Shown: one piece after another, positions 19,883 through 28,855 of the stretch | How the letters are laid out: each line of letters opens with the position of its first letter | How positions within the stretch are numbered: position 1 is the first letter of the stretch | DNA from: Cordylochernes scorpioides | Lineage: Eukaryota > Arthropoda > Arachnida > Pseudoscorpiones > Chernetidae | NCBI GenBank assembly: GCA_030710605.1 | Contig: CP092882.1 | Coordinates: 23,318,610-23,382,609 of the forward strand | Length of the DNA: 64,000 nt | Reading direction: 5' to 3' | Notes under the pieces: model-generated | What the model saw: the letters and a program-made list of their open reading frames with translations, nothing else | Told to the model about the DNA's origin: nothing | Databases searched by the model: none | Made by a program: the position numbers and the translations under genes

Positions 19883-22228
19883 ATGAATCCTTCCGCTGAA
19901 GACCTACCTCGTTATACCTATCAGTTACGAAAGAAATCGTTACAGTTGTCAAGATGGCGCCTCCATTTGAAGTTTAACAAACTGTGTGAAACGGCTGATT
20001 TTATACCTCCATCCCTGCGAATCAGGGATCCTGTTCGCAATCCATTTTCATCCGTCGTCATACGCCGCGCCCAACTCCACCTGTTATCGTCTAGAATCAA
20101 AGGTTGCCATTCCAATATCCGATTTATTTCTAAGTCCGTCAAGGGATTGATCTTTCTGGTCTCTCAGCTACTAACCAATCCAGAAATGGCCGATCTGTTG
20201 CAATCCATCACAAGGGACATTCGGCTCCAGAAGAACGATATAACGCAACGTCACAACTCCAAGCTTCATCACTGGATCAAGAAGTACAACTTCCCTGCCT
20301 ATCTAGTAGAAGCCCATCTTCCCCAGTCACCCCAAGGAGTGGTCAACCTCTCGGACTATGTCTTGCCATCTGCTGATGCTGAGATTCTGGCATTGGGCCT
20401 AAAATACAGACTGCCTGGGCCTTCTGATATTCCTCGCATCTTAGCTGGTGTGGAACCCGCTCTCAGAGGCCTTAACCACCAAGACACCCATAGGATCAGA
20501 CATTTTGTCACCTCCACCCTTCAACGACCCTACAATATCCCTAAACCGTCCCTAGCCATGAACAGGGTTATCTCCCGTCTTAAACGCAATAGAGACATAG
20601 TCATAACAAAATCCGATAAAGGCTCACAAACCGTAATTCTCAACACCACAGTTTACAAGCAAAAAATGCAAAACGTTCTCGACCAACACTCCATTTTTTC
20701 TGCCATCACTGAACAGGATCATAAAACATCCGTTAAGAATTTCCGTTTGCTATTGTTAAGATTAAAAAGGTCTCAGCAGATCACTAAAGAGCAATATAAC
20801 GACTTCACAGCTAACCTCGCCCAAATAGCCTACATTTACGGCCTTCCAAAGATCCACAAGCCCGATGTTCCCCTCCGACCAATCATATCTTACCATCTCT
20901 CTCCGGCATATACCCTGTCAAAATTTTTGTCCAACTTCTTGACCCCCCTTCTACAGTCTCCCCCATGGGAATATACCATTGCAAACTCCCCCTCGTTTGT
21001 GTCCTATATCACCAGCCTCACACCTCCCCCCAGGTCCATAATGGTTTCTTTCGATGTAACGTCTCTATATCTCTCACTTGCCCACCCCTTGATCATTAAT
21101 AGTTTACGCACTTTCCTCGAAAATGCCCCCCTGTTAGACACCCTCACCGCGGAGACGGTTGTCGAGCTCACTTCCATATGCCTAGGCATGTCCACCTTCA
21201 CATTTGATACCCAGTTTTTCAAGCAGACCAAGGGCTCCCCCATGGGTAGCCCCCTCTCAACCGTGGTGGCTGAGGTTGTCATGAGGTCACTAGACCAATG
21301 GATCACTTCACGCCATTCTTCAGACATCTTTCTATGGAGGCGGTACATCGATGATACCTTTTGCTTGGTAAGTGAGGTATCTGCCTCTCACATCCTATCT
21401 GACCTCAACTCCTTCCACCCAGACATAGCCTTCACCCATGAAACAGAAAATCACTCAGTCCTACCATTCCTAGATACACTAGTCATACGCACCCCCAGCA
21501 GTTTCCATACCACAGTATACTATAAAAACAACACACCCCCACACCACACAAACTTCCGATCACATTGCCCAACATCACACAAAATCAATACAGTTAGAGC
21601 TCTCACTAAACGTATCTTTACTCATTGTTCCCTCCCGTTATTCCAAACAATAGAAAAGGCTAAAATATTTTCATATTTATCCAAATCCGGCTACCCGACC
21701 CCCTTCATTCTTAAACACATGCATGACCCTCACCACAACAGTGCTCCAGCTATACACAGAAATATTTGCTCCCTTCCTTTTTGCCCCCAGTCTATCACCA
21801 TAGCCAGGTTTTTAAGGCACCATGGCATTACAACATACTTCCAGAACCCACCTAACATCGCCACACTAATCCGACACCCCATTACCAGATCTTCCCTTCA
21901 TGCGAGTGCTCTCCGTTCTGGTGGTGCTGTCTATTCCGTCTCTTGCGACCAATGTAATGCCACTTATGTCGGGGAGACGGGTAGATCCGTCGCCATCAGA
22001 ATGGTTGAGCATTCCAGAAACGTCTCTAATAAAAACCTAAATTCCCCTATTTACAGTCATTCTATACAAACCGGTCATACATTCAATCTATCAAAGCCAT
22101 CCATTCTATACAGCAATATCAATAATAAGTACCAAAGACTTTTACTAGAGGCATTTGTGTCAATAAAAACAAACAGCATCAACAGGCATATAGATATACC
22201 AGAACAATACCATATGTTATGTGAATAG
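19883..22228 (+). CDS. Penelope-like RT/GIY-YIG polyprotein, intact (copy 2)
   Basis: This is the second complete 781-residue PLE protein. It has the same motifs as copy 1: FDVTSLY (390-396), QTKGSPMGSP (448-457), YIDD (488-491), a CxxC pair (688/691) and YVGETGR (695-701). Residue 115 is Leu, from one T-to-C change. It is the better candidate for an active copy, since it has a full terminal repeat on each side. The first about 240 residues hold no motif I can name and are the usual variable PLE N-terminus. The short frames on the opposite strand inside it are by-products. Confidence 0.92.
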   Translation: MNPSAEDLPRYTYQLRKKSLQLSRWRLHLKFNKLCETADFIPPSLRIRDPVRNPFSSVVIRRAQLHLLSSRIKGCHSNIRFISKSVKGLIFLVSQLLTNPEMADLLQSITRDIRLQKNDITQRHNSKLHHWIKKYNFPAYLVEAHLPQSPQGVVNLSDYVLPSADAEILALGLKYRLPGPSDIPRILAGVEPALRGLNHQDTHRIRHFVTSTLQRPYNIPKPSLAMNRVISRLKRNRDIVITKSDKGSQTVILNTTVYKQKMQNVLDQHSIFSAITEQDHKTSVKNFRLLLLRLKRSQQITKEQYNDFTANLAQIAYIYGLPKIHKPDVPLRPIISYHLSPAYTLSKFLSNFLTPLLQSPPWEYTIANSPSFVSYITSLTPPPRSIMVSFDVTSLYLSLAHPLIINSLRTFLENAPLLDTLTAETVVELTSICLGMSTFTFDTQFFKQTKGSPMGSPLSTVVAEVVMRSLDQWITSRHSSDIFLWRRYIDDTFCLVSEVSASHILSDLNSFHPDIAFTHETENHSVLPFLDTLVIRTPSSFHTTVYYKNNTPPHHTNFRSHCPTSHKINTVRALTKRIFTHCSLPLFQTIEKAKIFSYLSKSGYPTPFILKHMHDPHHNSAPAIHRNICSLPFCPQSITIARFLRHHGITTYFQNPPNIATLIRHPITRSSLHASALRSGGAVYSVSCDQCNATYVGETGRSVAIRMVEHSRNVSNKNLNSPIYSHSIQTGHTFNLSKPSILYSNINNKYQRLLLEAFVSIKTNSINRHIDIPEQYHMLCE

Positions 22229-22551
22229 CCTTTGGTTGCATTTGCCTGCCCTTGATTAACACCATTCATAGTGCATATGTACTTAGTCCAGATTTATTAG
22301 CATTTAATCCCTATAATCTCTTTTTTAGCATATTTGGTTCTTATTTTTATTTTTATCTTTAAATACTTTTATCTTTTGCAGTTATGTAAATTTTCTTTTC
22401 AGCTTTGTGTATATATGGATCCTCAGCGCGTTTATTACTCTTATCTGATGAAGGACGATGTGTCCGAAAGCTTATGTTCATGCTAATAAAAAGAAGCTCC
22501 TCTTCCTACTTTGTAAACTCGTTATTAACTTTCAGTGAAGAGCAGTTCTAC
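22229..22551 (+). repeat. PLE pseudo-LTR (downstream of copy 2)
   Basis: It runs from the stop of copy 2 to the target duplication. It matches 19519-19840 and, inverted, 16544-16839. The left end of the composite stops at CTCGTTA, 27 bases earlier than this end, so the two outer ends are not equal in length. Confidence 0.85.
22441..22489 (+). ncRNA. Hammerhead-type motif in downstream pseudo-LTR
   Basis: Stem I is TTAT (22441-22444) with ATAA (22486-22489). CTGATGA is 22445-22451, followed by one additional A at 22452. Stem II is GGAC-GATGT-GTCC (22453-22465). GAAA is 22466-22469. Stem III is GC (22470-22471) with GC (22482-22483), then U84-A85 as the UH site. All core bases match the consensus. 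The additional A between core and stem II is unusual and may reduce activity. Hammerheads in the terminal repeats of PLEs are established. Confidence 0.7.
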
Positions 22552-22704
22552 TTAAAAATGCTAGATTTCAAGCATTTTTCGCTCTTTAATGGGCTTATCA
22601 AGTCGATATTATTGTATGCCCGTTGAAGAGCGAATAACGCTTGAAAGCTAGCGTTTTTTAAAATAAAAAAGATACTCATTGTGAGAGAATATAATTGTAA
22701 TTTT
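22552..22704 (+). repeat. Right part of the foldback element hosting the PLE
   Basis: After the 13-bp duplication comes the rest of one arm (AAGCATTTTTCGCTCTTTAATGGGC), a short loop, and the whole opposite arm from GCCCGTTGAAGAGCG to the end. Joined with 16491-16543 it makes a palindrome of about 200 bp, a MITE-like element that was the landing site. Confidence 0.75.
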
Positions 22705-22829
22705 AATAGTAACAATATATCAGTTATCTTGCAGATGCGAAGTTGAAGTGTTTATTGTGTCAATAAAGGATGTATTTAGTGTGAAACTAATTTCTTTAAT
22801 TATCATAACCTACGCTACATGTTCATAAG

Positions 22830-23230
22830 ATTAGTAAAATACTTAAATCTGTTATTGTTGTTTCTTATCCCCTTGTGCAAAGATTAAACGAATTCCATGC
22901 TGATCTCATGGAATGGGGTGTAGGGGTGCAGCTTTCGTTGATCATGGCACCATGATCCAGGCACACTTTGGTGAAAGTCTGACTTTGCCTGTAGTTTGAG
23001 GCCGTTCCTAACATGGAAGCAGACGCCATTGCTGCCGACTCTAACATGAGTACAGACGCAGCTCCTCCGTATCCCTGGAGAGTAAAATACTTAAAACTGT
23101 TATTGCACGTATAGTAAAATACTTAAAACTGTTATTGCACATATAACACAGTGCCATCTATATGGGTTGGATGTTATTGCACGTATAGTGAAATACTTAA
23201 AACTGTTATTGCACATATAACACAGTGCCA
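22830..23230 (+). repeat. Short direct tandem repeats and LINE-leader fragment
   Basis: The motif AAATACTTAAAACTGTTATTG recurs at about 22840 (worn), 23086, 23114 and 23190. Two of these are followed by CACAGTGCCATCTATATG. Between them, 22940-23080 resembles the LINE leader seen at 5610-5845 and 51244-51550. Partial tandem duplication is the likely cause. Confidence 0.5.
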
Positions 23231-23583
23231 TCTATATGTGTTGGATAGAATCATTCGGTAGTATTTCTTTTAATCGATGCATTAAGGCGCCATCTGTTAT
23301 ACTAAATTTAAACTATTTTTGACGTGTATGATTATTTTATTATTTACTCCACTGTTAGTAAAGTGAAGATGAAAAAGATTTAGAAAGGTTTGATTGATCA
23401 GTAGTGTGAGCCTTCCTATATATATTTGCCACTGATGTGTCAAGCCTTCACAAACCTTTTTAATTTTCATAAAATTTTACACAAATAAGAATCATACGTA
23501 ATTAAATAAATTAAAATCCTCTGGAATAACTTGATAAAGAGAAAAAAAAAATCAAAGATTAGGAGGATAAGTTTCTTTTATGA

Positions 23584-23640
23584 ACAAACAATCAAGCTTT
23601 CGGGCACAAAGTCGCCCTTCTACAGGAATAAAAATATACA
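23584..23640 (-). repeat. PLE end hairpin, hammerhead-like (left arm)
   Basis: The reverse complement has CTGTAGAAGGGC, a loop, GCCCGAAAGC. Compared with CUGANGA the sixth and seventh positions are changed (UA), so a standard hammerhead is not expected, although stem II and GAAA are perfect. Confidence 0.45.
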
Positions 23641-23919
23641 AAATAAAGATCCATCTATATATATACAAATAATTAGCATGAATAATAAATAAATATTAGA
23701 AATTAGAGAGATAACATTTAAGTTTTATGTCTGATGTACGAATCAGGTAAATCAAGTGAGACTCTCGTGTCTCGAGTGTAAGGCCTTAACAAATTATTTT
23801 TAAGAGATAAAATTTTATTTTATGTGTGATATACGAAATAAATAATAGGAGAAATGTGAATATGCTAATATTTGGTATAATCTGCTAATTAAAAATCAAT
23901 AAGTTGTTGTATTAACAGC

Positions 23920-24276
23920 TTATGAAAATATTTCGTTATAAAGATCCGGAATATCAATGTGCCTATTGATGCTATTATATTTCAGAGATAGTAGCGCCTC
24001 TACAACCAATCTCTTATATTTATGTTGAATGTTAGAAAAATGTGAACGGGGTTCTATTGTATTAAAAGTATGTCCTGTATTTGAAATATGTTGGGCTATG
24101 AGGGATCTAGGGTCGTTATTTCTGATATTTCGGATATGTTCATCAATTCTATCTTTTATATGTCTACCAGTTTCTCCTATGTATAAGCTAGAGCAATTAT
24201 TACATTTTAATGAGTAGACTGCATTCTTTAAGTGTATGGGTTTTAAGGGGAAACTGTTATTTTGAGACACTTTCAT
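23920..24276 (-). pseudogene. PLE GIY-YIG endonuclease fragment (left arm)
   Basis: About 115 residues remain, ending at the normal PLE stop. The GIY-YIG core is visible as NAVYSLKCNNC, SSLYIGETGRH and DRIDEH, with the CxxC pair. The reverse transcriptase is missing because the copy breaks at the inverted junction near 24258, so the first residues (before NNSF) come from unrelated sequence. It is non-functional as a PLE protein. Confidence 0.8.
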
Positions 24277-24780
24277 AACCCTTTACAAACAGCTGTTAAT
24301 CATAGTTATAAATCTATTTGTACTATTCCTTTTTCCCCTCAGAGCCTTAACATATCTAATTATCTAAAAAACTTTGGTATCCGCACCTTCTTTTCCAATA
24401 CTCCTAATTTAGGCACTATACTTAGAAACCCTATCACCAATAACAGTTTCCCCTTAAAACCCATACACTTAAAGAATGCAGTCTACTCATTAAAATGTAA
24501 TAATTGCTCTAGCTTATACATAGGAGAAACTGGTAGACATATAAAAGATAGAATTGATGAACATATCCGAAATATCAGAAATAACGACCCTAGATCCCTC
24601 ATAGCCCAAAATATTTCAAATACAGGACATACTTTTAATACAATAGAACCCCGTTCACATTTTTCTAACATTCAACATAAATATAAGAGATTGGTTGTAA
24701 AGGCGCTACTATCTCTGAAATATAATAGCATCAATAGGCACATTGATATTCCGGATCTTTATAACGAAATATTTTCATAA
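24263..24780 (+). pseudogene. PLE GIY-YIG endonuclease fragment (right arm)
   Basis: About 172 residues are open to the normal stop. A pre-endonuclease region (CTIPFSPQSLNISNYLKNFG, then FFSNTPNLGTIL) precedes the same GIY-YIG motif as the left arm, with NAVYSLKCNNC and LYIGETGRH. The frame has no true ATG at its start (a TTG lies at 24262), confirming 5' truncation. It differs from the left arm at few positions (N for H in AQ[N/H]ISN; K for E in VV[K/E]AL). Confidence 0.8.
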
Positions 24781-25069
24781 GCTGTTAATACAACAACTTA
24801 TTGATTTTTAATTAGCAGATTATACCAAATATTAGCATATTCACATTTCTCCTATTATTTATTTCGTATATCACACATAAAATAAAATTTTATCTCTTAA
24901 AAATAATTTGTTAAGGCCTTACACTCGAGACACGAGAGTCTCACTTGATTTACCTGATTCGTACATCAGACATAAAACTTAAATGTTATCTCTCTAATTT
25001 CTAATATTTATTTATTATTCATGCTAATTATTTGTATATATATAGATGGATCTTTATTTTGTATATTTT

Positions 25070-25130
25070 TATTCCTGTAGAAGGGCGACTTTGTGCCCGA
25101 AAGCTTGATTGTTTGTTCATAAAAGAAACT
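25070..25130 (+). repeat. PLE end hairpin, hammerhead-like (right arm)
   Basis: CTGTAGA (25075-25081), an additional A, GGGC-GACTTTGT-GCCC and GAAA at about 25099-25102. It mirrors the left arm. The same CTGTAGAAGGG...CGAAAGC form occurs in many solo ends in this window. Confidence 0.45.
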
Positions 25131-25259
25131 TATCCTCCTAATCTTTGATTTTTTTCTCTTTATCAAGAATCATACGTGTCAAAAATACTTCAAATTTCTT
25201 ATATTATTTATTCTAATCATGAATTAAGAATTTCATAATTTATAATACAATATAATGCG

Positions 25260-25600
25260 GCTTATGATTGTAGAACGACATTTGAAAATTATCCCGCATG
25301 TGTTTCTTTTGAACGAAAAATCGAAATTTATTTTAAGGGAAAATAATGATTATTTATAACCTTAGCGATGAAGTATGAAAGGATGAATTGTGAAGAGTAA
25401 TGATAAACGGAAAAATAAAGTGTCCAGGGATTCACACTTTATTTTTCCGTTTATCATTACCCTTCAAAATTCATCCTTTCATACTTCATTCCTAAGGTTA
25501 GAAATAATTGTTATTTCTCCTTAAAATAAATTTCGATTTTTCATTCAAAAGAAACACATGCGGGATAATTTTCAAATGTCGTTCAACAATTTTATAATTA
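25260..25600. repeat. Foldback repeat, tRNA-foldback family
   Basis: Arms of about 160 bp mirror each other. Each contains CGACATTTGAAAATTATCCC, the AAAGAAACACATGCGGG block, GTATGAAAGGATGAATT and TAATGATAAACGG. The centre is a remnant (GTGTCCAGGG) of the tRNA-like sequence seen whole in the sister copy at 50940-52440. Confidence 0.75.
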
Positions 25601-25614
25601 TTTTTGAAAATTAA

Positions 25615-25700
25615 ACAAGTTTGGGAAGGCTCAACTCATCAGTGGCAAAATATATAGGAAAGCCCTCACTACTGATGAGTCAAGCATTTCTAAATCTTTT
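25615..25700. repeat. Family B motif remnants, inverted
   Basis: CTCATCAGTGGC at the left and CACTACTGATGAGTCAAG at the right are facing remnants of the family B permuted hammerhead core. The GGCGAAAC half is not preserved in either. Confidence 0.4.
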
Positions 25701-25723
25701 ATCTTCATTTCACTAACAGCGGA

Positions 25724-26101
25724 GTCTTTGATATTACCGGCTCTTCTTTTTATTTTGAAAAAGAAGAAGACAGAGGCAATTTTGTTCACACTTGCTTATC
25801 TCGTGTTTCTTCAATAATGACCACTGTGTACCAAATATCTTTCAGAGTTATTATCTAAATCCCGGGACCTCCCCCCTGGACCCTTGGAATATTCGATCAA
25901 ATTCTGGTTCGTTTCCAAGGTGACTAACGTGGCAACGGCACCCATTTTCCAATGAAGAGCAAGATAGTGGATATTGCTGCTGCTGTGAAGGAGATGCATG
26001 GAGACATCTGAGACTCTTCTTTGGACACGACAACAACAACATCTAAATCCCGATATACATGCTAAAAGGTACAACTTCCTTAAGTTTTGTTCATGAGTGT
26101 A
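25724..26101. mobile_element. MITE, ACTCATGG family, interrupted by an insertion
   Basis: The right part, TTTTGTTCATGAGTGTA, is the family terminus. The left terminus is missing. A 176-bp insertion at 25865-26040 is flanked by the 12-bp direct repeat ATCTAAATCCCG. Confidence 0.65.
25865..26040 (-). repeat. Retroposon-like insertion of unknown family
   Basis: Flanking 12-bp repeats (25853-25864 and 26041-26052) mark a target duplication. On the minus strand it starts with (GTT)3 and GTCGTGTCCAAAG, includes ATGGGTGCCGTTGCCACGTTA and ends GGGGGGAGGTCC. A second copy lies at about 59975-60180. A short frame (MGAVATLVTLETNQNL) is shared by both, but coding is doubtful. This could be a SINE or a fragment of a larger retroelement. 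Confidence 0.6.
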
Positions 26102-26640
26102 CTTTCAATATGAAATAAACATTCAATAAACACAATCTCTAAACATTTTAGTTTCTCATATAGATAGAATATAATAGTGTAACTAAAAGGAAGGACCTTT
26201 ATGAAGAAGTACTTTTCTCTAAAACCAATATTTCCTAATAGAAAATATTCTCCGAAACTTAACCATAAAACCAGAACCACTCTCTTTTATAAAAGGAGTG
26301 GTATACAATATCCAAAGTTTACAACGCCAGAACTACAAAGACACAAAACTTAGGGGTAAGCTCTCTCTTAGCGTATGGCATCGCCTAATTTTAAAACATA
26401 ATAAAATTGCGCACGCTTGTTTTTTTTAATCATTAATTTAAGATTTAAAAAAAGGATCTCATGTAACCTTTAAGCCCGAAAGAGTTTGAGATAATAAATA
26501 AAATCTCAAAAGAAGCTCATCTCTGGATGAGAGGCTTATTTTCGTTTTAATTAAACATTTCTTAAGTCTAGATGGGAGGGAAGTTTAGGGAGAGGTCCCT
26601 CACTATTTTGTGGGACTCTTTGTCGATGATAGACCCTCCT
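26102..26640. other. Unassigned sequence
   Basis: No gene or complete repeat could be recognised in this AT-rich block. Confidence 0.4.
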
Positions 26641-26765
26641 AGACTGATATATATATATATATGAATCTTTAATTAGAAATGTATTGGTAAATATATATTG
26701 GTATAATATATTGGTAAAATAAATGATATTTTGATCCAATATGTCTTTTTAATTAAATATTTATT
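26640..26765 (+). repeat. Single arm of AACGCCAACC-type repeat
   Basis: TATTGGTAAAATAAATGATATTTTGATCCAATATG followed by TCTTTTTAATTAAA matches the terminal portion of the foldbacks at 15462 and 34205. The hairpin half is lost. Confidence 0.45.
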
Positions 26766-26769
26766 TATG

Positions 26770-27660
26770 GATTTCTCTATTTTCAAGAAGATATATGAAT
26801 AATATTGATGCTCACGTTATAATTATTTATTTCATTGTGTATTTTGATGTGTTTTTTTATTTTATTAATCAACCAGGCGCGATATTGGAATATTTACGCC
26901 AATTACAGAAGAAACAAACAAAACAACAAACACATTAGAACTTAGAATTAAACATATACAAATTTAATGTATTATTCGACAGAGTTCATAAAATACATCT
27001 ATAGACAAAGTGGCTGATGTAAGAGAGTTGAAAGATTTAGATCAGGGAACAAACGATGTCTCGCTTCTGTAAAGTATTTTGAAGTTTGTGTGAACATAAA
27101 ATGTTATAACTTCGATTATAAACATCATGAAATTTAATTTTAAAATGTTGTAAATCATCAAAGCGTATTATAAATCAACAGAATAATTTTAAAAACTAAA
27201 TTATAAGTTTAACACTGTTATTAAATCATCTTTCTACAAATTATTTTGAGGTAAAAATCTATAGGCCTCTCAAGGATGTGAGTTTCTTCAGAGATTTATT
27301 AAATCTCTTACTCTTGATGCCGATATAGAAGAACTTTAATGACCTCACCCAATGCTGTGATAGCTCGAATTGATAAAGACGATCGCCAATAATGTGATCC
27401 TTCAATACAAGAAGACTGTCTTGAAGAAAGACATCTTCGAGGTTCTGAGACAGATAGTATAAAGAAAAGGATGGCAAATGTTTCACAAAACAATGATGCG
27501 AAGTTCGGTATAAAAATTTCGCAGTGATGATTCGTTAGTAGGCTAGGGCAAGGATCACTAAATAGCAGAAAGGAGAGGGTAAAAATCTCCTTTAAACTAA
27601 CTCTATTTAAACATATCAAGAGAAGATAGATGAAAAATAGATCAACTGGTCAGCAGATCA
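26770..27660. other. Unassigned sequence upstream of a putative gene end
   Basis: No family-specific features. A slightly GC-richer portion at 27270-27600 has short open frames on the minus strand that I could not identify. It might hold intron sequence of the gene ending at 28211. Confidence 0.35.
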
Positions 27661-27864
27661 CGCTGAAGACTTATCTTTTGTCGCTGGTTGGCGCCGCTAG
27701 CGGAATTAAGGGGGGTTGTTTATTTGCTGTCATCCGGTCCGTCATCTAGCCGACGTCCCGATGTGAATCTCCATTATTCCACAGATGGAGTTTGAAAAGT
27801 ACACAAAGACTCTTGGAGGAATGTCCGGAGAACTTCCATAAGGAGAAGTAAACTAGAGTAACAG

Positions 27865-27932
27865 CTGTTTAAGCCCGAAAACGCTAGTCGGATGGTTCAT
27901 TGGAACCTGAGGTGGAAGAACCTAATCTCCAG
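27865..27932 (+). CDS. Possible internal exon of an unknown host gene
   Basis: Between AG (27863-27864) and GT (27933-27934) an open frame reads LFKPENASRMVHWNLRW then KNLIS. Its phase does not join the exon start at 28048. It would join in frame to an alternative AG at about 28069 (ATTATCAG before GGACGACATC). This is weak evidence and the segment may be part of a decayed gene. Confidence 0.25.
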
Positions 27933-28047
27933 GTGGTGGATAACCTGTATCAAATCTAGGACAATCTGACTGCTACGGGACTGTGACTGATGGTGTGTTT
28001 GTGATGCCCCTCCTCGTATTCATTCTAACTCTCTCTCTCTCTCTTAG

Positions 28048-28211
28048 GTCCCTTATATGAGGAAATTATCAGGGACGACATCATGTGCGCGGTTCTATAC
28101 CGCCCTGAGAGGAAGGATGTCCTCGTGATACTCTCGCCTGAACACAAGAAAATTCTGTGCGAATTCCTCAACATTGCCATTGAACATGTTGGGGAAAAAA
28201 CTGCACAATAA
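28048..28211 (+). CDS. Terminal coding exon of an unidentified host gene
   Basis: A strong 3' splice signal, (TC)n then TTAG at 28041-28047, precedes an open frame ending in TAA at 28209-28211. It reads PLYEEIIRDDIMCAVLYRPE, then RKDVLVILSPEHKKILCEFL, then NIAIEHVGEKTAQ. Charged and hydrophobic residues alternate as in a soluble helical domain, and codons are less AT-rich than the surroundings. AATAAA at 28360-28365 is a plausible poly(A) signal about 150 bp downstream. I do not recognise the family. Upstream exons are not securely placed. A decayed gene copy is the main alternative. Confidence 0.5.
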
Positions 28212-28359
28212 GCAAGGTCCACACTCAGGGCGGCTTGTAGCACCTGATCCCGACGTCCCTTCAGAGAAGGCATCGTCTGGTATAAATATTTTATATTTAT
28301 ATTACAATACTGTATTTCAAATTTCTCTAAATATATTATTTTGCTATTGAATAGGAGTC

Positions 28360-28365
28360 AATAAA
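28360..28365 (+). promoter_or_regulatory. Candidate poly(A) signal
   Basis: AATAAA lies 149 bp after the stop codon of the putative terminal exon and is followed by a T-rich stretch (GTTGTTAATTGT), suitable for a cleavage region. Confidence 0.4.
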
Positions 28366-28399
28366 GTTGTTAATTGTATCTCTCTCTCTCGCAATCCGC

Positions 28400-28640
28400 G
28401 CTCTCGGATGTCTTTTGCCAACGTCTCATGCAGGAAAACTCCAGATGCAGGAAAATGCCCATTAACCGTCTCACCAGCTAGAACTCGCTGGACACTGAAC
28501 TCGGCACTGATGCAAACGCATCTGTTTGGAGAGATGACTATACAATGTTGTAAATTGCAACATAAAGCACATGATGTAACTTCAAACTTGTAACGTCTCT
28601 TTTTTTATCATATTTTATCATTATATAATCTTATTTATTC
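28400..28640. other. Unassigned GC-richer patch
   Basis: This follows a (TC)n run. A 61-codon frame on the plus strand (MSFANVSCRKTPDAGKCP at its start) has no recognisable domain. It may be a piece of an unidentified repeat. Confidence 0.3.
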
Positions 28641-28664
28641 ATATTTTTTTAAAATCTATTTTGT

Positions 28665-28855
28665 TATGATGCACTAGCGCGCCATCTGTTATGAAAATTC
28701 GAAACCCTTTTAGACTCGTATGATTCTTTTTGAAATTAAACAATTCCTACTGCCCTTACTGCAATGAAAATTCCATTGCAGAAAGGGCAGTAGGAATTGT
28801 TTAATTTCAAAAAGAATCTTACGCGTCTAAAATAGTTTCGAATTTTTATATCTAT
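28665..28855. repeat. Foldback of family B arms
   Basis: The arms run from AAAATTCGAAACCCTTTTAG through TTCCTACTGCCCTTACTGCA and back. The centre is CATTGCAG. The permuted hammerhead core of the family has been lost from the centre. Confidence 0.65.

Larger units (their letters stand above)
16544..22551. mobile_element. Head-to-head composite of two Penelope-like elements
   Basis: One unit of 6008 bp is flanked by identical 13-bp direct repeats (TTAAAAATGCTAG at 16531-16543 and 22552-22564). On the left is a minus-sense copy with its downstream terminal repeat (16544-16839), ORF and a partial upstream terminal repeat (19186 to about 19383). On the right, plus-sense, come the last 135 bases of an ORF (about 19384-19518), a full terminal repeat (19519-19866), a complete ORF and a second terminal repeat (22229-22551). 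The 5' ends meet in the middle. Tandem partial plus full copies and inverted pairs are known structures of Penelope elements. One target duplication around everything indicates one integration event. Confidence 0.9.
23500..25166. mobile_element. Head-to-head pair of truncated Penelope-like elements
   Basis: Two arms of about 725 bp (about 23534-24258 and 24438-25166) are inverted copies of one PLE 3' end. A 175-bp centre (24263-24437) belongs only to the longer plus-sense copy. Direct repeats GAATCATACGT occur at 23489-23499 and 25167-25177. Removing the unit and one repeat restores a sequence that resembles the family B arm (compare 28810-28850), which supports these as the target duplication. 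The left end is 34 bases longer than the right. Confidence 0.8.

Noticed and set aside
25660-25690. CTGATGAGTCAAG as a standard hammerhead
   Set aside because: No GAAA with a matching stem II strand at the expected distance on either side; it is a family B remnant.
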